A DNA stretch of 64,000 nt from Leucaena leucocephala (GCA_037074615.1 CM073563.1:15732501-15796500); one strand, 5' to 3'. Positions 47,211 to 60,000 are shown, counted from the first letter of the stretch. Numbers and translations are program-made. The notes: generated by a model not told the origin, from the letters alone.

Positions 47211-48905
47211 CTCATGAAATGATCAAATCCAGAAACTTTAGAAGAACAAGGTGCGTTGGTAGAAGAGTTGTTACCGACATCAACTTCATTTAATACATTT
47301 GTTGCTTCCCTATAGTTGGCAACATATTCATCATATATAGATTTTAAAGCCTTCACTACTTTATCTATATTATCAGAAGCCACATAATCAGGCTTATAAA
47401 TTGAAGAAAATCAATAATTCAAACCATATAATTTGCACCTGGGATCCAAAACACTTGCTATTGTTATTACCATATTACATTGCCCCCAATATTTGTCAAA
47501 TTTTTCTTTCATTAAAGCCACAATTTCTCTTACGAATAAATCTTCATCTTCTATGGCATTATCAATTTCTTGTTTTACTTCCAAACTTCAGGAAGGTATA
47601 AATTTGCAATAGGATACTCACTACCTGAGATGACATGAGTGGCTATATCGAATGCTTCTAAAATCTTACAAATTTTCTCAACTTTGTTCCAATCCTCTTC
47701 TGTTGGTGCATACTTGTAATGTGGTTCTCTTTCCTTATAATCAAGAAAGACAACCTTGAACTTCAAAGCAGTGGCCAACATCCTATATGTAGAATTCTAC
47801 CTAGTTGGACAATCAATCATAAGCTTCTTTTCTTTAAAAAGTTTTTGCTCAGCAATATCACAAAATGCTTTCAGCCTTGCATCATTATAGTTAACATATT
47901 TCACACTCTCACGGACATTATGTATAATGTATTTAATGCTACCAAGGCCATCTTACACCAACAAGTTTAGTATGTGTGCACAATATCTAGCATGAAATAA
48001 ATTACCACCCAAAGGTAATGAACTACTAAGTGTTAAGGTGTCCTTAAGAACCCTTAAACAAGAATCATTGTAAGCCATATTGTCAACTATCACAGAAAAC
48101 ACTTTATTATCAATCCCCAAGCCTTCAAACACTTGAAAATAGCATATGCCACATCAATTCCCCGTCTTGGGGCAGGAACCTTCATAAAATTCAGAACCCT
48201 CTTTTGAAGATTCTACTCCACGTCAATGAAATGCTCGGTAATGACCATGCATTCAGCTACTTGGTGAGTTGATTTTCACATATCAGTAGTCAAACTAATC
48301 TTGCTAACACCTCGTAATAGAGCCTTCAAATGTTTCTTCTCTGCCTCATATATAGCTAAACAATCACTTCTAGCTATCTTGCGAGAGATTTTTTGAAACT
48401 CAGAACTTGCATATTGAAAGCCCCACATCCAAATTTCATCCTTGACAATGTTAAAAGGATGATCATGCACTATGATTATAGTAGCTATTATTTCCCTTAT
48501 CCTTTCATTAGAATATCTAGCACCTGGTGCCAGAAATGGATTCATATTCATATTTGAAGGTTTAAATGGTGGATTGTTTTTTTTAGAAGACACATGCAAC
48601 TTTCTTTGCAAGCATGTCTTCGCATGTCTCCAAAGATGGGTAGTGCTAGCTCCCTTTCTAGAATACGAAAATGTATTTTTCCAATACTTGCATTTACCTT
48701 TGATTCCATTGTTAGTTTCAACTTGATCAAAATCATCCCAAATAGCTGAGGTTTTTTGCCTCTTCTTTGTGATGACACAATCATCACCATCATTTTCATC
48801 ATTAGTTTGTTGGGTAGAATCTGTCTGTATTGGTTTATTAACCTTAATAGTATTAGGAGGAACTGAAGTTGATGACATTATTTCACACTCAATTGGAGAT
48901 GACAT
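47211..48905 (-). pseudogene. hAT transposase, BED finger and catalytic part (broken)
   Basis: Frame from the ATG at 48905, open for 209 codons. A BED-type zinc finger (SAIWDDF, KGKCKYW, STTHLWRHAKTC) has lost one Cys: CKYW where CxxC is expected. The RNase H-like core starts at SLTTDM, then TGA for Trp at about 48278-48280. Further pieces follow in shifted frames: VPAPRRGIDVAYAIF, ITSMHQQKR-like text near 47710 and SDNIDKVVKALKSIYDEY near 47370. The gene resembles the RICESLEEPER/Ac-like hAT group. It is interrupted at 47210 by copia copy B. Confidence 0.85.
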
Positions 48906-51102
48906 TAACTAAACCTAAGTAACAAATCAGCATAGATAAATCAACAAACTAATGATTAAAATGATGGGTCAAATGATTTCTCCATTTAAATCCACAACAA
49001 CTCAACTTCAGTTCAACAATTTAAATCCATAACAACTCAATTTAAATCAGTAACACAATTTAAATCCACAACAACTCAACTTCACTTCAAGGCTAATAAT
49101 TCAAATCAAGTTCTTGTCAAGTGGAAAAGAATTGTTCTTAACTCTCAATTGTCATTTTTCTTCCTATCAAGTGGAAAAGAATTGTTCATTAAGAAATAGA
49201 AGTTCTATGAATATAGATTTACCTATTCATTATCATTTTCTGACTGGGACTAGTAAGTTAGCAAACTCATAGAACCTGCTCATAAACCAGAAAAAAGATA
49301 GCAAATACTCTGAAATATTCTGATTGAACACTTGAACGAAATTTTCCAAACTAATCTCTCTCTCTAACTCAAAATGACTAACTCTACTAGCTAGTGATAT
49401 TTTATTTGAAGAACAATGCTAAACTGCATAAAATAGCTCACCCTCCCTGGTTTACGAGAGACCAGGACCTCTCCTCACAATACCACACTTGTCTCTTAAT
49501 CCACACTATCCCTCTATACAAATATATACATCACACACCCCAAAAAAAATTGAAAGTATATTGTACTCCCACTAATACATATGCATAAATGAGTGCTTGC
49601 TTACATCTTTAAGAATAGTAGCAACACATATATAGATGTCTAAGGCTCTTTTTCTTGTTTTAATACATATATATATGTATATATATAAATTTTTTGTAGG
49701 GCTTATGTGAACAGGCAGTTAAGGTGCTACTGATCATGGAAGGAAAGGGAATATAACCAAATTTAAATCAGCAACACAATTTAAATCCACAACAACTCAA
49801 CTTCAGTTCAAGGAAAATAATTCAAACCAAGTCAAATAGAACATTCTTTTGTTTCAATGTTCAAAGGGATTGTTTTACGCAAGATTTAAGTTCCAGCAAA
49901 AGAAACAACCTATATTGGATGAGGAATAACCTCAAGTTCTATCTAACAGAGCCTCCAACAAAATGATTGTCACCACTACTGGCTTTTAGCTCAAATTTGA
50001 ATTAAGAAAGAAAAAAAGACTAACACAACGTTCTTCTAAAAGAACCAATGTCCAAAATTGAATTGAAGATCTTATGTTCACAAAATTTCTAAAGAAACCA
50101 CCACAAAGAACAGAGCTTCAAGATTGAGGAATAAAAAATCTTCAAAATATTCAAAAGCTGTACAAATTGGAGAAAGAGAAACTCACGAACTAAAAAACAC
50201 CTACCCAGAACTTTAAATTACAGACTCAGGAACATGAAAGGGAAACCCAAATATATCTCAAGTTCTAAAATGGAGAGAGAGAAAAAGAATCCCAGAAATA
50301 GGGGGTAAAACTCAAATTCTATTCAAGAGATGAACAAATTAATAGTAGCAAAGGTATACAGATGTGAACTGAGCAGTGCAAGGAGCGACAATGAAAATGA
50401 TCACTAAAGTTCTCATCAATACGCGACAGACATTTAGGGTTAACATTCAAAATTCAATCAGAGAATGCAATCACCTAAAAAGCCTTGTAAATTATATCAC
50501 TATCAATTGATTGACCTGATGAACTGAGCGATATCGTGGACTGAGTGACACTGTAGACTGAGCGATACTCAGTCACGTTGTGACCTGAGCAGGTGAAGTA
50601 GAGAGCAATCTGTCGATTGTAGAGAGTAGAGAACTGCGGAGTATGGAGTGTTCTTGGAGCCTGGAGAATTGAGATCAAATCTGAGAGACTGAGAGAGCGA
50701 GAGGCAAGAGCGATTCAGAATGAGAAGCGAAAACTGTGAGAGATAGAGAGACGATGGAATTTAGGGTTACATTTCAAAATTTATTTTGTAGTTATTGTTA
50801 TATAAAAAAAGAATAATAAAGTTTACAATAATATTTGTTAGCTTGATAGTGTTGTTGCCATATTGCATTCAATAGGTGCGGGGTTCAATCCCCACCTATT
50901 GCATATTCTCATATTAATATTTTAAACAATATAAACAGGCTGCCTGATAGGCCTAACAGGCTTTTTAGTAAGCCTGAGCCTGGCCTTTTAAGAGAAATAT
51001 ACTTAGATATATGCCTGAACCTGTGTATTTCTTATAATAGGCAAGCTAAACCAGGCCACATACAGGCCAGGCCAAAGGCCCCTGTCAGGCTGCCTGGACT
51101 AT
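48906..51102. other. Non-coding 5' region of the hAT element with internal repeats
   Basis: A direct repeat of about 75 bp occurs at 49035-49110 and 49762-49832 (ACACAATTTAAATCCACAAC, AACTCAACTTCA). Three short tandem units with ACTGAGCGATA or ACTGAGTGACA lie at 50520-50570. A hairpin with a T-arm-like core lies at 50866-50905. From 50930 the GCCTG-rich subterminal zone leads to the right end. No other gene seen. Confidence 0.65.
50866..50905. other. Hairpin with tRNA T-arm-like core
   Basis: CAATAGGTGCGGGG and CCCCACCTATTG pair around TTCAAT, giving a 12-bp stem with one bulge; the core GGGGTTCAATCCCC looks like the T-arm (box B) of a tRNA. There is no D-arm or anticodon arm, so it is not a tRNA gene. 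It may be a relic of a SINE or tRNA insertion. Confidence 0.5.
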
Positions 51103-51113
51103 TTCCACCCCTA

Positions 51114-52020
51114 CTTCAGCTCAATACGATCCTCTTCCATTTCATCCTAAACTAAGATTCGACAAAACCATAACTTGTAAGGAAGAACAAATTGCATGAT
51201 CCTTTGACAATTTCTATTTAAAACAACATGTTTTTCAGGTGGCCAAGCAAAATTCAAATTCAAGACTACTTTAATTCCCCCACACCAGTACCTTGAATTA
51301 TGATTTAAACATGGTTGAAGATGTTGGCCCAAGCTCGTAGTACTCTTCTTGATAATATTCCCCATCACACACACTTGAGTTAGTATGAGACTTGACACAT
51401 ACCCCTGATTCTAGTTAGTGGGTTGTTACTACCTCTTATCTAAATATAATAGTTAATTAACTCTTTTATAGATTAAAAAAGTTAAATACATTAATTAATT
51501 ATAACTAATATAAGAGCTAGTTAACTAATTAAGGGAGATTAAAGAGTATATAATATGAATTCATCTTAAGATATTAAATTTATTTATAATTAAATAATTT
51601 ATTTAGTTTCCTTAATCTATCTAAAAAAATAAATGACTCTTATAATTAGGATCAAAAGGAATATTAATTACTAGTAATTTTAATTTGAGAGGAAATTTAT
51701 TCTCATTTGTTCACCTGTGTCATAATTCAACTTGTAGTTTTGTTGAATCTCAGTTTGGGATGCATTGTAAGATGATGATGTTGAGCTTCTTGTAGTATCT
51801 AAATGGGGTAGAAGAGATGTTCAAAGATTGGAGAGAGAATGAAAATGATTCTTGAGTGAAGTAAGAGGAAATTGGATGGTTAACATTCAAGGGCAGTGGG
51901 GTCAATTTATAAGATTAAAACAACCCTAAATAATCATGTTGGCTCAGTTAGAAATTTTTTGAAAGTGTAAGACTAATTATAGATTTTGGTATTTCATATG
52001 GATTTAATTGGAATTTCTCC
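51114..52020. other. Right inner part and right TIR of the Mutator-like element
   Basis: Non-coding filler of the outer TIR element. The inverted-repeat similarity to 35421-35600 begins near 51820 (GATTGGAGAGAG) and ends at 52020. No long frame. Confidence 0.55.
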
Positions 52021-52026
52021 AAAATT

Positions 52027-52268
52027 ATTTTTTTTGGTAAAAAGATATTTAGAAAAGGGTTGGGCTCAATCACGATTCAAGAGTAGGGTGAAGTCTCCCT
52101 TCTTCCTAAGCGATACTAATGTCGGGTAAGGCGAGCTGTCAATTACCCTCAACCATAAACTTAGGCACCCAGGAGTTAAAATGTCTCCCCAATAAAGTGG
52201 TACTCTCCAGGGATCAAACACGTTTCAAATAGTTATATATCTCAACCTTTTGTAAGTTAAATTCATAA
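52027..52268 (-). mobile_element. tRNA-derived SINE, copy 2
   Basis: Reverse complement of the family at 13155-13429: CCTAAGTTTATGG, GACATTAGTATCGCTTAGGA and GAGCCCAACCC match. Its A tail is the T run at 52027-52034, next to the right end of the Mutator-like element; the box B-like GTGTTTGATCCCTGG is at about 52205-52220. The head boundary is approximate. Confidence 0.72.
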
Positions 52269-52294
52269 TTTCAATAACAAAGCCCAATAGATAT

Positions 52295-53025
52295 TAAGGG
52301 TGTACACAATGCCTATGGCACAGTCCGCCCGCCTGAGCCCACAAAAAAATGCCCAGCTTGGCCCAAAAAATATTACCTAAAATGTATTTGGGCAGGGCTA
52401 GACTGGGCCAAGTGTCGGGCAAGGCAAGGCACTCGACAAGGTATGTTGCCTTGCCCATTTGGCCTAGCTCTGTATATATATATATATATATATTTTACTT
52501 TTTTCTTAGTCTTATTTTTTTTCTTAACTTATTTTATTTGTAATTTTACACATTTCACTTTAACTGACAATTTTTCTTACTCACTTTTAAAGAATTGAAC
52601 ATAACTATTATATTTATTTAGATACCAAAATTGCTCATGTGCTTTACTTGCCAAGCATTTGATTATTGGTGTTACAATAACGCTATAAATATCTGACCCC
52701 TACAAATTTTAATCTTTCTTTTTTATATATGCAATATATTTTAAGACTTTAATTATTATCTTTTTGTTACCTTATTATTAATTGATTATGTATATTATTT
52801 AACTCTTGAACACATAAATATGATATTATTTTATAAGTTCATGATTACAGATTTTTCTTACAATATGAGCAGGACACCACAATTTAGGCATGCCCAACCC
52901 GAAATAGTTAGGGCTTTTACTAGGTAGGGTCGGGTACCAGGCTGTAAAATACAGCCCATTCTTTTTTCAGGCAAGACACCAGGCAGGGAGGCTACCCTAC
53001 CCAGCCATACACATGCACATCCCTA
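52295..53025. mobile_element. Non-autonomous hAT-like element (731 bp)
   Basis: Ends TAAGGGTGTAC and, reversed, TAGGGATGTGC. The 8-bp ATAGATAT flanks it perfectly at 52287-52294 and 53026-53033. Both ends are rich in GGGC/GCCC words (subterminal repeats) and the centre is AT-rich with (TA)n at 52474-52491. No transposase frame. Confidence 0.85.
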
Positions 53026-53033
53026 ATAGATAT

Positions 53034-53474
53034 GGGCATTTATTTAAGCCCTATCCCAAATATTGGGTAAGTTTTGATTTTGGGCTCATACCATCGGTGG
53101 GGTATTAATCAAGCGATTGAGACAGCCTTGAGGCCTATTTGTTTATGTTCTCTATTTCTTTCTTTTGAAAACAATTTTATAAAATTACTTTTAAAAATAA
53201 GTTTTGAAAGGGAAAACAAAAAAATATGTTTGAATAATTATTCTAATAAATTGTATTTGAAAAAAGCATAAAAATGTGTTTCTCATAATTGTTACATTAA
53301 GAATTAAGAATGTGAGAGATAAAATTGTTTCAATCCACTTAATATAATTAATATTGACATGTTTTTTATATTAATATTTTACTATATTGATAAACTAATT
53401 TAAGACAATTCATCGCTAATTCCATTATATGGTGGGTGGTGGCTAGCCGATGGCGAGGTAGTGATGGCCTCCAT
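53034..53474. other. AT-rich interval, nothing recognised
   Basis: No frame, terminal repeat or family match seen between the hAT-like element and copia copy D. Confidence 0.4.
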
Positions 53475-53889
53475 TGTAAGGAATTGGAAGACACGCAGCG
53501 GAAATTAATTTTAAAAAAAATTTTCCCATTCCTTGCCAGGATCTACCGTATGTGTTTAAGTCAAGTGGAAAGAAGCATTGCCCTTGGTGTTCCTCAATGA
53601 CTTCCACAGCTTCTTTCCGCGACTGGTGATCTCTTTCCGATCACAAGAAGATGTCCACAGCTTCTCTCCGCGGCTCGTGCTCTCTTTCTGATCGCAAGAA
53701 GTCGATGTCTCAGGTCAGCTTCCTCTACTGGTATCTACATGAACAGCGTTCCAACCACAAACAACGTGCTAGCGTCTCCTGTCCCTCAAAGGCTCTCTCA
53801 AGAATTCATCCTCTCCGTCTCTACTTCAACAGTTTCTTATCTGCAAACCTTTTGCAGATTCTATTCGGCCTTTTATGTTGTGTGTTGTG
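53475..53889 (-). repeat. Inverted LTR fragment of copia copy D
   Basis: A reversed copy of the last ~410 bases of the family LTR, starting TGTAAGGAATTGG. It stops inside the LTR at a TGTGTTGTGT stretch and runs without a gap into a + LTR. Its sequence can pair with 55170-55581. Confidence 0.88.
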
Positions 53890-56055
53890 TGCCCTAGGGC
53901 CAATCATTGTCTTATGAACATTATTGATTTATGAGTTTATCAATTGTGTTATCATATTATTTGCATGTTTACTGTGATGACCATCCTTGGATAATTCATG
54001 ATCTTATCCTAAATGTCCCTGGTCGGTCATCTGTGCGAGAGCAGAGATGAAATAAGACCAGTATGACTTTGAAGATGTATAGAGATATAAATCAAAGTCA
54101 TAGGCACATGTAAGAGTACAAGGTGTTGGACCGACCCGCTATGAGAGAGTTGCATGGGTTACGTCATAAGCTTCTCTCATATACAAACCATGTCACTATG
54201 CCCTTTGACCTGAGATCATCATGGATTCCTACATGACAAACGCTCAGCTTTGACCTAGTCAAAAGTCACTTTTGACTGAGTGATCATAAAGACTTAGTTC
54301 GGGCTTAGTGGTTTTTCATGCGGAGGAATGTGAATGGTCAAGATAGAATTTCTCCCTCACATTCGTAGAGAGATATTACTGGGCCACTCGATGAGTGAGT
54401 TTGAGAAATGTATGGCCATACTGTAATGGAAAGGTAGTTCCATTTTTATAGTCAGACAACTCAGGGATCAAGAAAGTAATGGTAAGGAATAGGAGGATGA
54501 CATTATCCATGCCTTATCTATGACTAAAATATCGCGTGACAGAAGGGACATGATATGGTTGTATAAAAGGTTACATCGTTTATTGATCCTTATATGATTT
54601 GGGTAGTCGTTATGTCTTGCTAGAGACCGCTTGCAACTTGTGGGCCAGTATAGCAAATGGCCCACTGCCAACTTCATATGGGCCTACAGGGTCACACACA
54701 AAATAGCCCAACACGAGCTATGATGTCTAGATTCATTGAATCTAAGACGTGTCTAGATTCAATGAATGATCTAGGGTTAATGTATATATTTATTTATATT
54801 TATATTCGTATATATATATATTATATATAAGGGATATATAGGATTTAATTTATAAGGATAAATTAAATCTCTATCACGTTTGAATTTGAAATTCAAATTG
54901 ATAGGATGTCTCAAATTTGATTTATGAGAATAAATCAAATATAGTCCAGTCTTATCTTTATTTAAATTAAATAAATAGGTAAATTAAATCTGTTGGACTG
55001 ATTTAATATAAACATTATTTATTTAATTAGTTTCTTATCAAATTATACAATATGTGATATTGTATTAATTTCAGAATTAATATAGATTAATTCCAAAATC
55101 CAATTCGGTTGAAGAAAACGCAGATCATCCATATATCTGATTTTAGGAGCTACATTTTCAACAGACAACACATAACACAAAAACACAAAAGGCTGAACGG
55201 AATCTGAAAAAGGTTTTCAGATAAAAAATTGCTGAAGTAGAGACGGAGAGGATGAATTCTTGAGACAGCCTTGGAGGGACAGGTGACGCTAGCACGTCGT
55301 TCGTGGTTGGAACGCTGTTCCTGTGGATACCAGTAGAGGAAGTCGACCTGAGGCGTCGACTTCTTGCGATCAAAAAGAGAGCACGAGCTGCGGAGAGAAG
55401 CTGTGGATATCTTCTTGCGATCGGAAGAGATCACCAGTCGCGGAGAGAAGCAGTGGAAGTCACTGAGAAACGCTGAGGGTAATACTTCTTCCAACTTGAC
55501 TTAAACACATACGGTAGACCCTGGCAAGGAATGAAAAAAATTTTAAATTAATTTTCACTGCGTGTCTTCCAATTCCTTACAGTGGTATCAGAGCCATGCC
55601 ATTTTATGTTTAAGTTAGGCTTGATTATTGATTCATATGGTATGTGTTAGTCGTAGCTGATCATATAATATGCATTTTATGTATGACATATAAGGAATCC
55701 GTGTTATGTATGACATAAAAGGAATCTAAAAGGGAATTGAAATCGGTGGTGATGCGTTTTGATTTGATCAATTAACATAGATGGGGTCTAAGAAAACTGA
55801 ATGCAGATTCGTGATTAATTAACATAGCGGGACCGCCGTGGCTATCTGTTCGTAGCGCAACATAATCATAACATATGTTATTTGATTAATGTTTTAGATA
55901 TGAAACATTAATTGCCCTTGAATTAAATCTGAATATTGATTCTTGAATGTTTGGGTATGGTGAACAATATGGCTCTAGATTGCAAGTGTTGTAATTTTTA
56001 GATACGACCTGCGTGTCGTGCCTTCCTCTATATACTCTCAATGTACCTTCTCTCA
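53890..56055 (+). mobile_element. Copia copy D: 5' LTR and part of the leader, truncated
   Basis: LTR from about 53890 (lacking its first dozen bases; begins GTGCCCTAGGGCC) to TTACA at 55581, primer site at 55583-55595, then leader to about 56055, where it ends abruptly inside text that matches 905-930 of copy A. The leader lacks the GC-rich hairpin (deletion near 55818). W-box palindrome at 54258-54276; only one ~95-bp block. No gag or pol remains. Confidence 0.88.
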
Positions 56056-57030
56056 ATGTAATTTTTATCGAAGATCAAACTTGGTTTAAAAGTTATATAT
56101 GATAAAAGTTTGATAAAGAAAGACAAGTTGTTCATTTAATAATTTATCGGACACTTTTTCGATAAGAATTCTCTTCGATAAGCACTTCAATAAACCAGAC
56201 TTTAACAAAGTTTGATCTTTGATTCTATGTTGTTTGGAAACAATTGTTATATACTTTTATTGATTATATATATTTAATAAAGCATATTTCAAGATCATTT
56301 ACGGGATGAGACAAGATTAAATGAATAGATCAATTAAAGAGCCAAAAAGTTAGAATACATATTTAGCAGTAACGGCTATATTTATCAACGACTACTTTAA
56401 CATATTTATGAAGAACCAATATAAAAGAAGAAGAAGTCAAAAAGAGAAAGTTGAATAAGTTGGGAGATGTAAAAAGAAGAGATGCTAACCATGCACTTTA
56501 ATTATACTCAATAATTTGTATATCTGTTTCACTCAGTTTCTCTTCTTTAGTTCATAGCATATCATATTTTTAAAAGAGAGAAACTTAGAGAGTTTTTGAT
56601 CTTGGTGTTTATCAAATAAAAGAGATATCTTTGTATCAATTATTCTTTAGAATTGCTTAAGAGCGAGAGTCTCGTAAGTGGATATTACCTTACGATTGTA
56701 AGGGGAGTGAGAGGGATTCTCACTGGAAATTACCTTATGGGTTGTAATGGAAAGAGAGAGGGAATTCTCACGTTGATGTACTGAGGCACCAAGAGCCCAG
56801 TTAATTTAGGAGAATAGTGGAACACTCAGAGGAGCTCTAAAGAATGGACATACACTAAGTGGATTAGGCCAAACCAGTATAATCATCTTGGTGCAATATT
56901 TTTCAATCTTCTTCCTTTGATGTTATCTTTATAAACTCTACTCTTTAAAGGTTATTCAAATTTTCTTAAGAGTTTTCAAAATTTTTAATATCACCTAATT
57001 CACACCCTCTTAAGTGATACAGTCAAAATC
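56056..57030 (+). repeat. Probable LTR of another copia family
   Basis: The texture is that of long copia LTRs: CAGTAACGGCTATATTTATC with a TATA-like AATATAAAAGAAG (56418-56432), then GAGAGGGATTCTC and GGCCAAACCAGTATAATC-like text, and an end near TTCACACCCTCTTAAGTGA (56998-57016). No primer site follows and the termini are not certain, so this is a solo or truncated LTR by resemblance only. Confidence 0.45.
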
Positions 57031-60000
57031 ACCCAGTTCTACTTCTCTTTGACACATCAATCAATTACCAAATTAATTCCCTATTATCCAGTTTATTTGT
57101 GTTGATTTCATACTATATGACTTTACTTGATAGTCTTAATTTCCACACTTAATTCTACATGTCCAATTATGAACAAATTAATGTGGATCTCATGAGTTGC
57201 AAAAAATGAGTCCTATTATTTATAAATTATGGTTTATAAATAGATGGTGTAATTTGTTAGAGCTTTATATTATGCATATATATATCATAAGACTCTCTCC
57301 TCAAAATTATTTAACAAAAACCGTCTCATCCATATATGATATCATGGATTTATTTTATTATTAAAACTCACATAAAGTTATTTTAAAATAAAAATAAATC
57401 CTACAAACTTCCTTTGTTTAAAATTATGAATTTTTTAATTTTCTATTGTATAACTTTTTTAACATATATAATAAATTATAAAAAAATCTCAAGTTTTCTT
57501 AAAATTATTCGTTGGAAGTGGAAAGGAAGTAGCTTGTGCTTGGTGTGTGGCATATTCTACTTTTCCCTATCTGTTTGCAAAGGATTGTGATGATAGAGAG
57601 AAAAAATGATTATTAGACAAAGGTATAAAGAAAATAGACTAAATTAAAAAGTCTACAAGTTATATGGTGCAAAAATAAAAGTAGAAATAAACTTTAGGCC
57701 ATTAAGTATAATTATAAAAAGTTGAGGGCCTACAGTATAATTTTTAAAAGTTCAAGGGCAAAATGATAATTATTGAAAGTTGAGCTAGAAAAGACCAAAA
57801 AATAATCAGAATTAGATTAGTCCTAAATTTTCTTAGTAAATAGAAAAAAAATATTTTGATCAGTTTGACGTAACAAAAAATTTTGATTTAAAGTCTTGAA
57901 AAATTGATATGAATGTCTAAAGAAAGAAAAATTAATACAGTATCCTCTGAACCTTAGAATTAGATGAAATTTTGTAGTAAATTATTATAATTAATATATG
58001 AATTTATAAAATTAACATAGCTCAAAAAGGAGTTCTATAGAATTTAGTATAGAATTTACAGTGGATTAAAACACCCGATAAATACATTTCAAGGGAATTT
58101 CTCGGGAGTTGAGCCCATGAAGGCATTGAACCATGTAGAAGGCCCAAACTGGTGCCTTTTAGGTCTAATAATATATTTAAATAACTATGTGGTCTAGGCC
58201 TAATAGAGATTGGGAAAATATAAAATTATGAAAATGCCACTTAGTATGCAACAATGTTATGACATTGAGTCAAAGTTAGACGAAGGGTATTTTGGTCATT
58301 TGACTAAGGTTAGACAATCAAGGAGAGTTCTCAAAATAGTTGACTAAGGTCAGGGAATACTCTTATGATGTGTGAAAAGATGATAATGCCCTTGAGATGT
58401 TACAATGAATAAAGAGGAACCAAGGGTCATTTTGGTAATTTGTCAAGGGATATGTAATTAAATTTAGATCTAGTACAAGAATATTAATGATAGAAAGAAT
58501 CTGAATACTATATTTAAGATCAGAAAGCATATTATGGAATCTCAAAAAAATTAGATTTAGAAAATAGTCTGTTTTTGGGGGATCAGACTAAGCCGGTACT
58601 GGATTGGACTGAAATTTTTTTAGAAACTTCTCACCCTTGGAATTTCTCCACATGTATCTATGAGTTATCCCTTGATGATGTCATGGATGATGTCATAATT
58701 AGCTTTTAAGAAAAGTTTAAGCCAAGAATAAATGTGAGCCATTAGATCAAATAGTGCACAAAGTGATATTGTCCATCTATTTTCCATTAGATTTCTCTAT
58801 AAATACCCCGGTATATCTGATTCAAAACTGTTAAGGAAGAACCCTTGGGGAGGTTATATCAAAATATAAGCTCAAGCCAAGACAAAGAAGAATCCAAGGT
58901 CCAAAATTCAAGTTAGCTAGAGATTAAAAGTAACCAATCTATTCTAGCCTATTTTCCTCTAATTTGGGGTGAAACAACCTTAATCCAATCTCGCCTTAGG
59001 GTTACTTCAAAAATTTAAAACAAGGATTGCATATAGTACAACCTCGGGTCGTTCTCTTTGAGGAGCCAAGATGTGAAATTAAATTCCTAAGTAACTAAAT
59101 GCAATGCAACCTAAATTAGAAAATGGGATTTGTTTTGATTGACCAATAACTAAATGTAATAAATTAAAATAGATTTAAAGAAAATTTTTTTAGTATTTTT
59201 AAGCAAGCACAAATATTTACATTAATGCATGCATTGTTTAGTACCATTTGCTACTAAGATTTTCTTAGAAATCTCAACCCCTCCATATAATCCCAATCCC
59301 ATGGGTTTATTAATGATGAAATAGGATAAATAAGCATGAAGAGAACTTAGAGATTGGATAATGTAAATGTTATATGATGAATGTAGAAATTGTTGCAAGT
59401 AATGATGTTATATGACATGTTTGAGCCACAATTCTCATGATATAATGAAAAATAGCAAATGATGATATAAATGTATGAAATTTTACAAATATTTATTTAA
59501 CATATTAAGCTTTATTTTTACTCCAAGAACATCTTATTTCAATGTCTGTACAAAGAGAAAGAATTTTCCAAAGTTAAAGACCATAATCTATTTTTAGGAT
59601 TTTTGACCAAATAAACAGTAATATTTGATGATTAAACTGTATTATTTGACTAATAATTAGATCAAGAAATTATTTTTTCCTTAAATTTCAAGATGTTATC
59701 TTCATGTAACTTTTTGAACTATTTCATTTCAATTTTTCTAGAATTAATTATGATATTTTGAAGTTCATCGTCTAATCTAGAATACCATATGAACAATAAC
59801 TCGAGAAGAGTAAAATTTCCGATTTAGCTAATGAACTTCCAAGGTTTTGTAAGTGGTTATAAATGCTACTGAATGGTCCCTAAGACGTACAAAAGTAAGG
59901 ATGTTTCAACGTGCTCTAAGCTCCAAAGCTTATGTTTGATTGAATTAACCTCAACAATTCGCTTAGTTTCAATTCAAGTTTATCTCGATTTTAAAAATAA

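Larger units (their letters stand above)
35600..51113 (-). mobile_element. hAT transposon (second level), split by copia copy B
   Basis: Both ends carry TAGGGGTGGAA (35600-35610; reversed at 51103-51113). The 8-bp flanks CTTCAACT (35592-35599) and CTTCAGCT (51114-51121) differ in one base, the duplication length of hAT elements. The ends are full of GGCCTG/CAGGCC motifs, probable transposase sites. Its transposase gene lies on minus. Without the copia insertion the element is about 4.8 kb, the usual size for an autonomous hAT. Confidence 0.9.
35421..52020. mobile_element. Mutator-like TIR element, outermost level of a four-level nest
   Basis: Left end 35421-35565 and right end 51870-52020 are inverted repeats of about 130-150 bp: AATTTCAATTAAATCTAT, TTTTTAATCTTATAAATTTA and ATGTTCACTAG on the left match the reversed right arm (AATTCCAATTAAATCC, TTTTAATCTTATAAATTGA, ATGTTAACCA). 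Flanking 9-mers AAAATTGAA (35412) and AAAATTATT (52021) agree in seven places, as in an old Mutator-type duplication. Without the hAT insertion the element is about 1.1 kb with no transposase, so it is non-autonomous. Assigned by termini only. Confidence 0.65.

Noticed and set aside
50866..50905. tRNA gene
   Set aside because: Only a T-arm-like hairpin; the D-arm, anticodon arm and acceptor pairing cannot be built.
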